This document shows positions 12,980 to 24,984 of a DNA stretch of 64,000 nucleotides, piece after piece; the stretch's first letter is position 1; each line of letters begins with the position of its first letter. The position numbers and the translations under genes are program-made. The DNA lies in assembly GCA_905221615.1 (NCBI GenBank), contig CAJNDT010002824.1:302501-366500 (forward strand), written 5' to 3'. Under the pieces are notes generated by a model that saw nothing but the letters and a program-made list of their open reading frames with translations, ran no database searches and was not told where the DNA came from. This DNA comes from Symbiodinium sp. CCMP2592. Taxonomy: Eukaryota; Sar; Dinophyceae; Suessiales; Symbiodiniaceae.

Positions 12980-15900
12980 ATGCTAGTGCTAGTAGAAGGC
13001 AGTAACCACAGAGTTCCAGTCCCAGAAGCGCGTTCTGGTCGAAATGTGGACTCTGCTGAGCAGTGTCCGCCCTCTATGTGGAGCTCGGACTGGGACCCGT
13101 TGGTTCTCGGTAATGGCTCCGTCAAGGGCTCGGAGTCCTGCTTCTTCCCAGTTTTCGGGACTTCTTGCGACGGAACCCCGAACAACAAGACACAGGCCGC
13201 TCTTTTTGGGAGATCTGATAGGCCGGCTTCCAGAGATGCGCCAGAGCTTCTGGGTTCCATCGCGAAGGTGCACGACCTCATTGAAGCCGGATGCTTCCTA
13301 TGCAAAGAACGACGTTTGGGTGCAGGCAGCAACCATGCCGGGGCACTGCCATCACCAGTGTCACCCCAAAAGCGGCCAGCGCCGAAGGATGTATCCATTC
13401 TGCTTCAGGAGTAACATGGCCGAAGACATGTGAAATTTCTTTGGCCTGGAGAACTAAAGGGGCTGGGATGGGCCCAGAACGGGGGCCATGTAGCTTTGAG
13501 AAACCAAGTCCATCTTAACCACTCGACTGTGACTAGACGTCTTAAGCTGGAACCTGGAATTGACTGTGGAGCAGGTTTTACTGCAATTCCACCCCTGCAA
13601 CTCACCGGGATTGTCGCAGAGGTGCGAGCGGCTCAAATTTTTTATTTCATCTCGTTGGGGCATGGCCGCGCTCCGCCACACCGCAGATCTCCATCCAACC
13701 GCAGCCGCCTGCAGGCGGAACTTGCAGAGAATGCTCTGGCTGAGCACGGCCGCTGTCACCTGCCTCGAGCTGTCTAAGCAGCTTGTGCAGGTGGTGGATA
13801 ATAGTCCGGCGGCCGCGCGTCCCTGACACCCAGATTGACATGACATGCCCGATGCTGAATCGACCGGTAGAACTCACAGCCTGATCGCCGGAGGATAGTA
13901 GTATGGCGGTGCAGGATATGCAGCACCTGGCAAAACCAGGACTGCTGGGACCACTCGAACGTGTCCTATGTGGCAGGCACCCCAAGGTGAAGGAGGTGGT
14001 CGCCTCGGACGTCGCTCTCAGAGTGCCGAGAAAAAATGGACAAACTCTCAAGGAGCCGGCGCAGTCCGGTACGGATAGCTTTCCTGAGCACAGCGCAGAC
14101 ACGTGTTATCTGCGTCGGACCGTCAATGTAGCTCCGTAAGGCGCGAAAAGCTCGAGCAGAAGAATGGAACACGAAGGATCTCGCCGGATGTGGTGGGCAA
14201 ACAGGTGAGATCGATGAAAGCTGTATTGCCCCAGATCCACTGAGCATCGACAGGCTTCGGTTCTCAGTTTAAAGCACCTTCAACGGGCGAAAGGGCTCGT
14301 GGTTTCCGACCACGGTTTCGGCTGTCACGGGGGAATGCCACGGACTTAAGTCGGGGCGGTCGCCGGAAACCTGGCACCCACATGGCGAGGCGGAACTGCG
14401 GAAGCCCGCAAACATGCGCAGAATCTGCTCACGCAACTCTCAGTGATCGGCGTCACCGTCAGAAATCCAGCTAGGCTTGCTGTTTCCCAGCTCATCAAGC
14501 TCCCCCTGAACAGGGCAGACTCTTGACGGACCAGACACAGCGCTCCCGCTTGCGCACAGTCTGAGGCAGTGACCGAGTTGCCGAGCCTGCAGGACAGGCA
14601 CTCTCACTAATCTGATGAAGGCTGCGGAAGACTTGTCCGCAGTCATGTTGAATGAAAAGGCGATGGACGGGGTCCCGGGGTTTCCCGGCCAGCCTCCTCT
14701 TCTTCGAAAGCTCATCGTTGTCGTCGCCTGCTTGTCTTCAAAAAAAGTCCCAAGTTGTTCGATTAGCTCGTCTCCACGGCACTCATCGGACACGCCACAT
14801 TCCATCATGTGAAGCCAGAGCACCTTCGCGAGTCTTCCTCGGACTCATTCGACTGCAGATAAAGCTTGTACATTGCTAAGAGTAGCTGCTGAACAACAAG
14901 GGTGTTGAAGCGCCAGTTCAGTTGAGTTCAGCGCTTCAGTCTCTGTGGCCCATTGCCGGCTGCGGCCTAGTGCCACACAGTGTGGAAGAAGCCTTCGGTC
15001 CATATGCTCAAGTCAATTCCGAGTCGGATGCCTTGTTCTCGTCTCCTTGCAAGCACTTCGTATTGCTTTTCAAAAGCTACGAGTAGCCCAGCCGCCCGCT
15101 GCCTTCGCCTTCAGGCTTCTTCTTTTTCCTGCTTTTTGCCTCAAGGTGCAGCAAGGTCGTGGAATGTGTGATTCACATTGCTATGTTGTCCTGTGTCTTG
15201 GCCCCAAACTCTGCTCGGCTTTGTGTGGTCTCCGTGGCAGAACCTCAGACTTCGCAAATGCCTGCTGACAAATCCTCTGGCTTGGCAAAGGCTCTGGCCG
15301 GCATTTTATTGCGTTGTAACAACCCTTGGGCGAATGATGAAAAATGCAGGTGGCGCCTCAGTGAAAAGGAATTCCCCAACCAGCTCCGACAGGCGGTGGA
15401 TCGAGCTTCGAACATTTCCCACTTGCATGCAACATTGCGCCTGAGACGTGAAGCGATGACATGACGCATTTGCGACGTGTACAACAGGTGGTCAGGCAGT
15501 CATCTGCCTATGGAGGTAAAGCCGCCATCTGCCTTCTTCGGCAGGATCTGCAAGGGGCCGTGGAGCGCAGAGATGGGCATGGCATGTTCTCCATGCATGT
15601 GCTTGCACCAACTTAGGACAAAAAAATTGTTACACCGGCACAATCTGGACTCGACCACGCTAGACCTTGCACCGACCTCTTCAACACCGTTCACGTAAAC
15701 ACAGTCAATACTAACCTGAACTTAGCAGAATCTCAGGAGACAGGACCTGCGACCCTTTGACATCCCCTGACCCTTCACCACGCAAGCGGGCATGTGCGGC
15801 CAAACCTTTGCTGGCCGTGAGTGGAACGACCTACCCAAATCCGGCACCTCTTTCAGCTCTTCCTCCGTATGATGCTCGTAGAGCTTGAAGTTTGCCTCTA

Positions 15901-16080
15901 GTCCTGACATTCACAGCTGCTTGCGAGCCTCATCAGAGGCTGCCCATCACTGCTGAGGCCAAAACGCTCATCTCTCTCTATGGCTTCAGGACCTCCGCCA
16001 CACGAGAATCGAGGCAGGAACCATGCGGGAAGGCAACTTGGCGGCTCGCTTTTGTTTGCGGCCGCTTTTGCTTTTGCGGC
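12980..16080. other. No recognised gene; a few coding-like segments
   Basis: Candidates without recognisable domains lie on the minus strand near 13970-14150 (SYIDGPTQITRVCAVLRKA), on the minus strand near 14700-14820 (DELIEQLGTFFEDKQ) and on the plus strand near 15240-15460 (KSSGLAKALAGILLRC). I cannot join them into a gene, and I see no mobile element here. Confidence 0.3.
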
Positions 16081-16085
16081 AGCCT

Positions 16086-16125
16086 CAGTGCTACCAGTGC
16101 TACCAGTGCTACCAGTGCTAGTGCT
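16086..16125. repeat. Short tandem repeat, 9-bp unit
   Basis: Four near-perfect copies of CAGTGCTAC in tandem. Confidence 0.85.
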
Positions 16126-16465
16126 TCAGCTTTTTCTTGAGCTCACGGTGTCTTGCCGGGCCGGGCTGCCGCTGAGGCCTCCGCCTTTGCCTTTGCCTTC
16201 GCTTCTGCCTCCTTAAGAACAGCCACAGTGCCGACCACCGAACGACCGAACGGTTAGCTTGATATTCTAATCCGTTTCTGGTGGGTGGCAAAGAAGATGT
16301 AAAAACACTCTTCTTGCTGCATCAGCGAATCCACACGGACTGGGCTTGGACAGGTTTGTGAGAACTCAGAGCAAAGCCGGGCAGAAACTGGTTGGCTCTG
16401 CAGAAAACTCACCAAATTATATTTGTTAATTAGTCTATGTCTATCTCTGCATAACCTCGACCCAA

Positions 16466-17530
16466 CACTTTGCTCGCTGCAGGCATTGCCTGGCTCAAGT
16501 GCTTCACTGCATACCCCCGTGACAGGAGTATTAAATTATACGCGATTTCGGATGCGCACGTGACGCAGAGTTCCGGCAGGTTCGATCCATGCTTAAAAAG
16601 GGGGCCTACGACAGCCACTCAGACACGGATTCACGATGCTTCAAGTCCGAGAACGTAATGTCGGGATCTCGGCCTCCAGGAAAAGCAAGCTGCTGCAACT
16701 TTCAACGCGGCTGGCAAGTTTGCCCCAGACCGTGACTCAGGCCCGAACTGTTGAAGGCTTAAGACTGGGCGCCGTGTGCCTGCAATCTCCAGGTCCAGTC
16801 GTCATAACGAATGCACACAGTGAAGAACATTTTTGCCAGCAAAGAAGAAACGACACAACTGGATGGACAGACAGACAAGAAAGCGGGCAGCGAAAACTCG
16901 ATTGATGTAGATATACACAACCAACAGATTCAATAGAAAACTTGAGGCAGTCAAAGATGTGCATATGCATACATGAATGCGCATGCAAAAGACACGAGCA
17001 CACACACGCACACACAAACACATACATACACACGCGCACACACACACATGCATACGGACGAACTTTTTGATGAGCACACGTATACATGCGCAAAGCGCTC
17101 GAAGTTGTATGCAGGGATGAGTGTTTGGCATGTGCACATTCATGTGCGGCATTTCTCTATCCGCTTGCTTGCTTGCATCTAGCATGTGACGACACGAGTT
17201 GAATTTGTTCCATCCATTTGTGCATCCACCCACCCGCTCGCCCGCCCACCTACCCACCCACCCACGCATGCATGCACGTTTGCTTGCATCTTTATGTGTC
17301 TACATGTTGAGCAGCTTGTCCCAAACAGGCCATGTGACAAACGCTTGCATCGCTACCTTGTACGTTGACCGGCCTTCCCCTACCCCTATGTCCGCACGCA
17401 TGGAGGACAGGCGCAACTGCGGAAATACGCAGTGCGGACGATTTATGCATGCACACACACGGATACATACAGACACACAAACCTCGACAGATATGCTTTT
17501 AGATAGAAGCTGGTAGAGAAATGTGCCTAC
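16466..17530. repeat. Segment A, copy 1 of a large duplication
   Basis: Its first about 415 bp (16466-16880) are nearly identical to 22991-23405. After that the copies diverge around CA, ATGC and ACCC microsatellites, but still share blocks near 17215-17275, 17310-17370 and 17400-17445 with 24040-24240. A (CA)n-rich stretch lies at about 16990-17060 and an ATGC-rich stretch at about 17640-17690. Confidence 0.85.
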
Positions 17531-17696
17531 CTTCACGCGGACCATGAATGGAGGTACTGACTGGCACTACATTATACCACTGTATAAATATGTATTCATG
17601 CATACGTGCATCTATGCTTGCACATGTACCCGTACAGCTGCATATGCACATCGATGCATGCATGCATGCATGCATGCATGTATGTATCATGTGTAC

Positions 17697-20600
17697 CATC
17701 CATGTGTGTATGGATTTGTTTCAGGTGTACATATAGATAGATACAAGTAGATACTGTAGATAAACAGGATAGACAAGTTCTGAGATACAGAGAGACAGGG
17801 AGGAGCGAGGAGAAGGAGACGGAGGGACGGGGCAAGTCCGAGCCTGGAGGATCTGGATGCAGCTCTCCTGGCGATTCTGGGTTGCGACGGCCAGCGGCGT
17901 CTGGCCCTGGGAATTGGGCTGGGAGACCTGAGGAAAGTCATCATACTTTGACGATGTCTGACCAGAGGCCATAAGACATAAAATGCTGGCATGTCATGCT
18001 CTTCTCCCAGGCCATGTTGCATTGGCTCCAACTTTGAGCAGGTACTCCAGCAGCTCCTGCAGACCGTGTGCTATCCAGTGCTTACCAGGCCGCACGCAAA
18101 CGCAAACTCTTCGACCTCCAGCGACACGATTTGCCAAGAAGCTTGCTGCTTTACTTATGCCGTGTGCACTCCACTACGAGAACCCTGCTGGACCTTGCGT
18201 CCGTAGCCAGCTGCATAGTGCAGGCCACCTTGTCTGGATCATGCTTGCTAGACACTGCAGCGCCCAGAAATGCTTCCGCTTCGCGCCAGATTCTCCGCCA
18301 GAGTGCTGTTGCCAGAGCTGTCCACTGCATAAGGATTGGCACGGCTGTCCTTGTTGCACGACATGCTCGCCCCGCTCCCAAGGACTGAAGCGATCTAAGC
18401 CGAGTGTCCAAAAGAAGCTTCACAACAGCTATCCGGTTGGCTCCAATTGCGTAGCCAAGAGCGGTGATGCCCTGCTTGCGGCCATTTCCCCGAACACAGC
18501 ATCAGAAGTTCTGCAGGGACCCGCATTTCTTTGCCTTGTGGTCCTGGGAGTCGAGCGGCTTCTTCTTGTCCAGGAAGTCCTGAAGCTGTGCTGCGAAAGG
18601 ACTGCAGCTTGGACCTTACGCAAGTCTCACTCCTGCACTGCCTTCAAATCTCCGTTCTTGGCGGCCTGGCTGCTCGCAGCAAAGTAGCAAATGACAGCAT
18701 GCGACCCAGCTGAGTGCTATAGGTACGTGCCAACACCACCAACACATGGCCTCATGCAGGGTCAACGCTGTCTCGTCAATCCTGGGCCCACCCATGATCA
18801 TAGCACGAAACCTATCACACACATGGACCACCGGAGGAAGGCGGGGCACTTCTTCAGGACCGGCTGCAGCTCTGACGGAAGACCGCCCATCTTCTGGCTG
18901 ATTTTCAACATGAGCTCTTCGTCCTCTTTAAAGAAGCTCTCGGACATCGGAAGAGAAAGCGCTACATCATGACCTTCGGACACGGTGCTCCTGGTAGTAC
19001 TTCATGGCAGCCTCCATGCCGTTCTTCTTAATGTCCTCGAAGACGCTGGCCTCGTGACAGTAAGGTGCCTCAGGGCCTCAGAGCTCAGAAGGACCGAGAA
19101 ATGCCGAGAGCCTGGCCAGTTCCGGGTCCTTCTCCAGAGACTTCACGCGGTCCGCCACCGGGGCGTCGCCGTTCGAAAGCCTGTCGCCGCTCGAGCTCTT
19201 CGTCTCTCTTCCCTGGAACGGCGCTCAAGTGCTGCTTGGCAACTTCGTGTTGTAGTGCCTGGGCTTTGGGCGGGTGCCCCAGCTGTATGGGGCAATCGGA
19301 TGTTTAGAAACTCCTCAACCAGTAGGTCTACGTACGTCCACGTCCATCGATTGAAACGAACTGGACATACTGATCTACTAAACCGAAGGGCTCGGCGATG
19401 GCCTGAGTCTGCAACCAGCCTGGAAGGACATGCTCACCATCAGAAACTGCCGTATCATGTTGTAGCAGTGTCGACAAATTCGTGCCTCGCATGGCTTCCG
19501 GATTTTTGGCAAAGTTCTGCAGGGCCTTTGCAGTCTCCGGATTGCCTGGGTGAGCAACAGACAAAGCAGCTGCCGAGTGATGGATGGCCCTGTGCCATGC
19601 TGTTGTGCGCACGACGGGAACGAGTTACGCTCGCGTTGCGTGGCGGGCCTTCCACATAGGCCTTCACCTCTGCCCAGGTGTTGTCATCAATGTCCGGGAG
19701 GCGTGCGATCTGCATGGTGGTGCCATCCTTGCCACGACGGGCTGCAAGGAATTGCGGGGAAGACGAAGTTGCGCCGTTTCACACGCTGAACTGAGGAAGG
19801 GTCGCTGATCTTAAGAGTCTCAGTAGGAGCCGTCGCAGTCTCGGCCATGATGATCCTGCTCAGGCGGGCTTCCGGGCTGACGACCCATCACAGGTGCAGA
19901 GCGCAAAGAGCATGGTCGCCAACTCTGGGTCTCTGGGCGACTGGACAGCGTGGCTGAATCGATGTGAGCCGTGTATATATGTCTGAGGGCACTTCAGACG
20001 TTGCATGACAATTGCAAACTCCCCTCGTAAAAGCGACATGAACCTCGCCGCCTCGGGAAGGGATCTGCTGTCGCTAGATTGCGAGCTGTTGAGCAAAATT
20101 GCTTCGGAGGCAGACTCAAAGATAGGTCAGGTGAAATTTCAGCTGCGGCTCGTATATACACAAGAGCCCACCTTCTTCACCTTTTCTGCGTCCTCGACGG
20201 CCGTGTCCTCCTTGTCGGCCTTCTCAGCCTTCTCTGCCACACTGAACCCAGGCGGTTCTTCGGCTTTGCCGCCCAACTCGGAACTAAGAAAGGAGGGCAG
20301 AGTGCGCCGAGGCTGCGGACGTCCGTTAGTGGCTATCTAAGGAGTCTAGCAACACAACAGCCACAGGCCTCCATATATGGGTCGCTGCCACGGGCAACAA
20401 CTCCTTGGCTGCACATGGTGCTGCAGCTAATGCGTGCGAATACGCCATGCATCTGAAAGACTCTGTCGTTGCAGGCAGCACACTTTCTGCAGCCGCCAGG
20501 CTCGAATAGATAAACAACAGGCCTATTATTCTGACAGTCTGTCCTCTCTGCTGCTGCAATGACAGACAAAAGAAGGAAAAGCCTATCCACATGATCTCTG

Positions 20601-21325
20601 CATTGGCTGTTTATGCTAGAGATGCGCCATCGAGTGACTAATTGTATGGAGCTTTGAACACTACTTGTCTAGGTATGACGCCCTGGAATGTAGAAACAAG
20701 CTGGTCGACTGAACGGGCTGGTCGGGTTAATCCACACGGCTGGAACGGAGCATGTCTGGTCCGAGTTTTGCATGCATGTGAAAACAACCTCTGAAGTCGG
20801 AGCCAACCGGAGACGTCAAGTCGCGCGGGCTCTGCTGATGAACACTTGGTCGAAACCCAGAAAGTACTCATCATGGCAGCAGTCAATCTTGGAAGAACGG
20901 TCAGCACAGCACTTTCCCGCGTGCGCCAACGGCCGTTGGGCCTAGTACTGAAGCGGCAGCCATGTAGGGGACACCCCCCAAGGCGACATCAACGAAGCGT
21001 GTGCCATGTCGTCCACTCGGGTTGCAAGCATACAAAGCCCTTAGCGCGAAACTTTATCAATTACTGTAAGAGGTCTGGGTGCAAAGCTAAACGCTGCTCC
21101 GAGGGCTAGGCAACTAAACACAAAGCCAAGCCGCCCTGGCAAACTGTTCATAAAAAAGAGGTGACAGTCAACGTCCACAGAATCTCTTGGAGACCTCTCT
21201 GAACGTGTTCTGAAAACCTCACTGCACAAAACTAAGTTGTAAACTAGTCTGCCCGAGTGACATCGAAAACTACACCGGCCCGTTAGGAAGATGGACAAGT
21301 ACCTGCAGCCACCTGCAGCGAAAGA
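17697..21325. repeat. Segment B, copy 1 (duplicate of 38257-41705)
   Basis: Long direct duplicate with an offset of about 20.53 kb. The central 1.8 kb (about 18000-19850) is over 98% identical by eye, with single substitutions and few indels. The ends, including 20000-21325, are clearly more diverged and indel-rich. It contains the AKR2-like gene copy 1. Confidence 0.92.
17840..20290 (-). CDS. AKR2-like STI1 + ankyrin-repeat protein, copy 1 (spliced, approximate)
   Basis: Minus-strand exons suggest a chaperone-type protein with an STI1/DP region followed by ankyrin repeats, the arrangement of plant AKR2, which escorts membrane proteins to organelles. Going downstream one sees an acidic/Lys-rich exon (about 20165-20290, AEKADKEDTAVEDAEK), an exon beginning MAETATAPTETLKISD (near 19848), and a DIDDNTWAEVKAYVEGPP segment (near 19650-19700). 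The STI1-type block is split by a short intron (FEDIKKNGMEAAMKYYQ near 18990-19050, then DEELMLKISQKMGGLP near 18880-18930). The ankyrin helices are ITALGYAIGANRIAVVKLLL (near 18400-18470), LHYAAGYGRK (near 18205-18240), LEYLLKVGAN (near 18030-18065) and GQTPLAVATQNRQESCIQIL (near 17845-17910). The exons sit in different frames. Some joints may be introns and some decay, so functionality is uncertain. Confidence 0.55.
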
Positions 21326-21344
21326 CAGCAAAGTACGGACGCGA

Positions 21345-21670
21345 TCGAATGTGGGGTAGGAGCAGCAGGAGTTGTAGGAGTAGCAGAGTTTAGTCGGGGT
21401 AGTAGGAGTCGTGGGAGTCGCAGAACGAGCTTGTAGTAGCGGTCGTCGTCGTCGTCATCGCCATGTCGATGGTGGTACCAGTAGCAGGCGTCGTAACAGC
21501 AGTCAGTGCTGCTGTTTAAGTAAATGTAGTAGGACCAGCGGGAATGAAGGTGCAAATAAAGGCGATAGGAATATGCCTAGGGGTACCAGCAGCAGCAACA
21601 GCAGCAGCAGCAGCAGTAGTTGTGGTAGTAGTAGCAGCAGTAGTTGTAGTAGCAGCAGCAGTCTGAATAA
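21345..21670. repeat. Imperfect TAG/GTC/AGC trinucleotide arrays
   Basis: Two trinucleotide blocks (21355-21460 and 21580-21665) flank about 120 bp of unique DNA. This is the left part of segment C, matching the array at 47043-47395 in position. Confidence 0.85.
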
Positions 21671-21679
21671 AGTTCTGCT

Positions 21680-22740
21680 AACAGCTAAGCAAAGCCCCAA
21701 GCTAAACCCTAGTTCCCAAAAAGCCTACACCCGAAGAGCAGTAACCCTTAAACTGTTATCAATACGTCCAAACGACATGTTTGTCGCTAAACTGCTGCTA
21801 AACTCTACAAACACCTTTAAAGTAGATGTTGGCCGGCTAACCCCAAACCGTGAAGGGAGATGCCCGAGATGCTGGTCGCAAAAACCTAAACCCGAAAGAG
21901 AAATGATGACTGGCAAACCCCCTATCCACAAAAAGTATGTTGGGTCGGCAACCCCGAAGCCCTGCAAGGAAATCCTCAAGACTACGATGTGATGTTGGTT
22001 GGCAAACCACCCAAACCCTACAAGAATTTCAGCCTAACAGCAAACCCAAACCCTACAACGGAAATTTTGGGTGGCAAACCCTGCACCCACGTGGGTTGGC
22101 AAGCCCCAAACACCCAACGAAAGATGTTGGTTGGCAAAACCTACCCCGAACCCGAAAGGAGAATGTTGGTTGGCAAGCCCCAAACGCCAACAAAACAGAT
22201 TCTGGCTGGCTGGCAAGCCGTAAATCCTGAAAAACTGACAAATATCTCTAAACTCTACCAGGGCAGGTTGGTTGCAATCCCTACGCCTTGAAAGTGGACG
22301 TTGGCTGGCTAAGCCCAAACCCGAGGGGAGATGTTGGATGGTTGGTTGGTCGGAGGGCTGGCTGTCTGGCTGGCTGGCTGGGCAATGCGTGGCCCGCTGG
22401 CTGGCTGGCTGGTTGGCTGGAAGGTTGATTCCACGCCAGAAAAACGTTGTGCTGGTTGTCAAACCATCATGCTGAAAAAAACATGTTGGCCGACAAGCCC
22501 AAGACGCCAACCCCATATAGCCGGACGTTGCGCAAAACATTCCTACACCCTAAAAGGAAACCCTAAACCCTGAAACGAGCAACATTAACCCTAGCAAGCG
22601 ATGCTGGTTAGCAAAGCCTACACCGTGGAAAGCAAACCCTAAACCCTAAAACGAGCTGTTGCTGGGTTGGCCGAGCCCAAACCCTCAAAGGAACAACGGT
22701 TGGCACACCCTCAAGCCGCAAAGTTGGCAAACGAGAGCGG
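21680..22740. repeat. Degenerate telomere-like minisatellite (segment C, copy 1)
   Basis: Irregular units of about 50-65 bp are built around an AACCCTAAACCC-like core (the TTTAGGG complement) followed by a GAGATGTTGGTTGGCAA-type segment. The related block at 47440-48490 has the same words in a different arrangement. A (GGCT)n-like tetranucleotide stretch sits at about 22345-22425. Confidence 0.85.
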
Positions 22741-22770
22741 AGAGAGAGGGAGAGAGACACAGAGAGAGAC

Positions 22771-22803
<33 letters not shown>
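22736..22803. repeat. (GA)n microsatellite
   Basis: GAGA-rich purine tract with a pure (GA) run at the right end (about 22780-22803). A shorter counterpart lies at about 48500-48535 in segment C copy 2. Confidence 0.9.
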
Positions 22804-22879
22804 TGCATCTTAAAAAGAATGCAGCTGCACCTGCCCGACTTTCATGCACCTGTCCAGCCCTTCATTCCCCAAATCCGCC

Positions 22880-22982
22880 CAGCTCCTCCTGAAATCCATT
22901 TTGCGTGGGGCCTGGCTCTGCGATCAAGCTTAAACTGGTGCCGCTGTTCAGCAGCTCTGAGATCTCTTGGCTTCCAAGAGCT
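22880..22982 (-). pseudogene. Truncated copy of the last exon of the gene at 48.6-49.2 kb
   Basis: The stretch aligns with 48660-48788 at roughly 80% identity. On the minus strand both encode an ELLNSGT-x-LSLIA segment and a PTQNGF segment. The copy stops abruptly at the GAGCTC sequence at about 22982, where segment A2 begins. It is thus an exon fragment left at a duplication junction. Confidence 0.75.
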
Positions 22983-22990
22983 CAACCCGA

Positions 22991-24335
22991 CACTTTGCTC
23001 GCTGCAGGCATTGCCTGGCTCAAGTGCTTCACTGCATACCCCCGTGACAGGAGTATTAAATTATACGCGATTTCGGATGCTCACGTGACGCAGAGTTCCG
23101 GCAGGTTCGATCCATGCTTAAAAAGGGGGCCTACGACAGCCACTCAGACACGGATTCACGATGCTTCAAGTCCGAGAACGTAATGTCGGGATCTCGGCCT
23201 CCAGGAAAAGCAAGCTGCTGCAACTTTCAACGCGGCTGGCAAGTTTGCCCCAGACCGTGACTCAGGCCCGAACCGTTGAAGGCTTAAGACTGGGCGCCGT
23301 GTGCCTGCAATCTCCAGGTCCAGTCGTCATAACGCATGCACACGGTGAAGAACATTTTTGCCAGCAAAGAAGAAACGACACAACTGGATGGACAGACAGA
23401 CAAGACACCGGATGGGAGAGTAGGCAGCGAAAACGGCATGTACCGAGATCGATCGACCGATGTATATAGACCAATTGAAAATTTAAGTCAACCCGAGAAG
23501 TGCACATGCACACATGCATGCACATGCAAAAACCAACGAGCGCACACAGACACGCACGTAGATATGTATCACGTGTATATATATATATATATATATATAG
23601 ATGCGTCTGTATACCCACACACGTACTTTTCATGAACACACATACAAACCGGTCGAAGCTGTATGCACGGATGCATGTGCTGCATTGATCTTTCCGGGGC
23701 CGTCATGCATAGATTCATGAAACACTCATAGAACTCCAAAGGGTGAGAGCGAGATCAAGCTGACGTACGTCTTTGCAGCCGTCTGCACGGCTCAAATAAA
23801 GCTCGAATCCTAGCGTGGCATACGAGTCAGACATCTGGACCCGCCCGACAAGCCCTGATCTGGTTCCTACACCAACCCGGCAAGGAAGGCAAAGCAGTCG
23901 ACCTAACGGCAGTACATGCCCCCGTGCAGCGCAGTCGGCAACGTATCCGACATGGCTGCTTGCATGCATCTGGCTGTGACGACACGAATTGAATTTGCCT
24001 GCCTGGCATCGTACGTACATGCGACAGATACATCCATCCGTGCGTCCACCCACCCGCCCGCCCACCCACCCACCCATGCATGGACGATTGCTTGCATCTT
24101 GTCTTCATGTGTCTACATGTTAGCAGCTTGTCCCAAACAGGCCATGTGACAAACGCTTGCATCGCTACCTTGCACGTTGACTGACGTTTCCGTATGTCCG
24201 CATGCATGGAGGACAGGCGCAACTGCGGAAACAGGCAGTGCGGACGATTTCTGAATGCACGCATGGATACAGGAAGGCACACAAACCTCGACAGATATGC
24301 TGGTAGATAGAAGCAGGTAGAGAAGTGTATGTATG
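22991..24335. repeat. Segment A, copy 2
   Basis: Second copy of 16466-17530. The first 400 bp differ at only a few positions. Later parts carry different microsatellite lengths, including a (TA)n run at 23575-23600 that is absent from copy 1. It begins directly at the end of the exon fragment 22880-22982. Confidence 0.85.
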
Positions 24336-24439
24336 GAGGTACTTACTATCTGGTACTACATGTACAGATCTATGTGTACATCTATGCATGTGCACGTCGA
24401 TGCATGTAATCAGCGCGTGCGGGCTCAGTGGCCGCAGAT

Positions 24440-24610
24440 GGCCATGCGCTGGATTGCGCCGATTGCGCTGGAATGCGCCGATTGCGCTGGAATGCGCCGA
24501 ATGCGTTGGAATGCGATTGCGCCGAATTGCGCCGTTTGCGCCGAATTGCGCCGTTTGCGCCGATTGCGCCGAATTGCGCCGATTGCGCTGGAATTGCGCT
24601 GGAATTCTGC
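24440..24610. repeat. GCGCCGATT / GCGCTGGAAT minisatellite
   Basis: Tandem, imperfect 9-24 bp units alternating GATTGCGCTGGAATGCGCC and AATTGCGCCGTTTGCGCC. Adjacent units are related by single-base changes. Confidence 0.9.
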
Positions 24611-24984
24611 CTACAGCCTGGCACACAGGCAATATACTAGCCTGTGGCTGTCGCAGCCTAGTTGCGACCTTGGTTTTGCAGCCTGCGATTTCCGGGCAGT
24701 GCCTGTCGCACCAGGTTTTTGTGGCTCATTGCTGGCAGCAGTTCCCGCACTCCTGCGATTTCTCTTCAACTGTCAGTCAGAGAGAGTTTTTACATTTCAC
24801 GTGTTAATTCAGCGGATTTCTTAGCGAACGACCACGAATCTCGACTCAATTGACGTGCTCTTGTGCGTGCACCCGGAATTTTACGCGCACTTCGGAACTG
24901 TTTTGGGTTTGTTATTGTGTCTTTGCTCTTCTGAAAGTCTTCTGAAATCTGAGACTACCGACCGATTCATGAGTCAGAACCCTG

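Noticed and set aside
16568..16590. tRNA T-arm (GGTTCGATCC)
   Set aside because: The flanking bases do not form a five-pair stem, and no acceptor or anticodon arm is present at the right distances. The same sequence recurs at 23.1 kb only because of the duplication.
17983..18687. 234-codon plus-strand frame in segment B (and its copy near 38606-39220)
   Set aside because: It is antisense to the STI1/ankyrin exons, which have recognisable domains on the minus strand.
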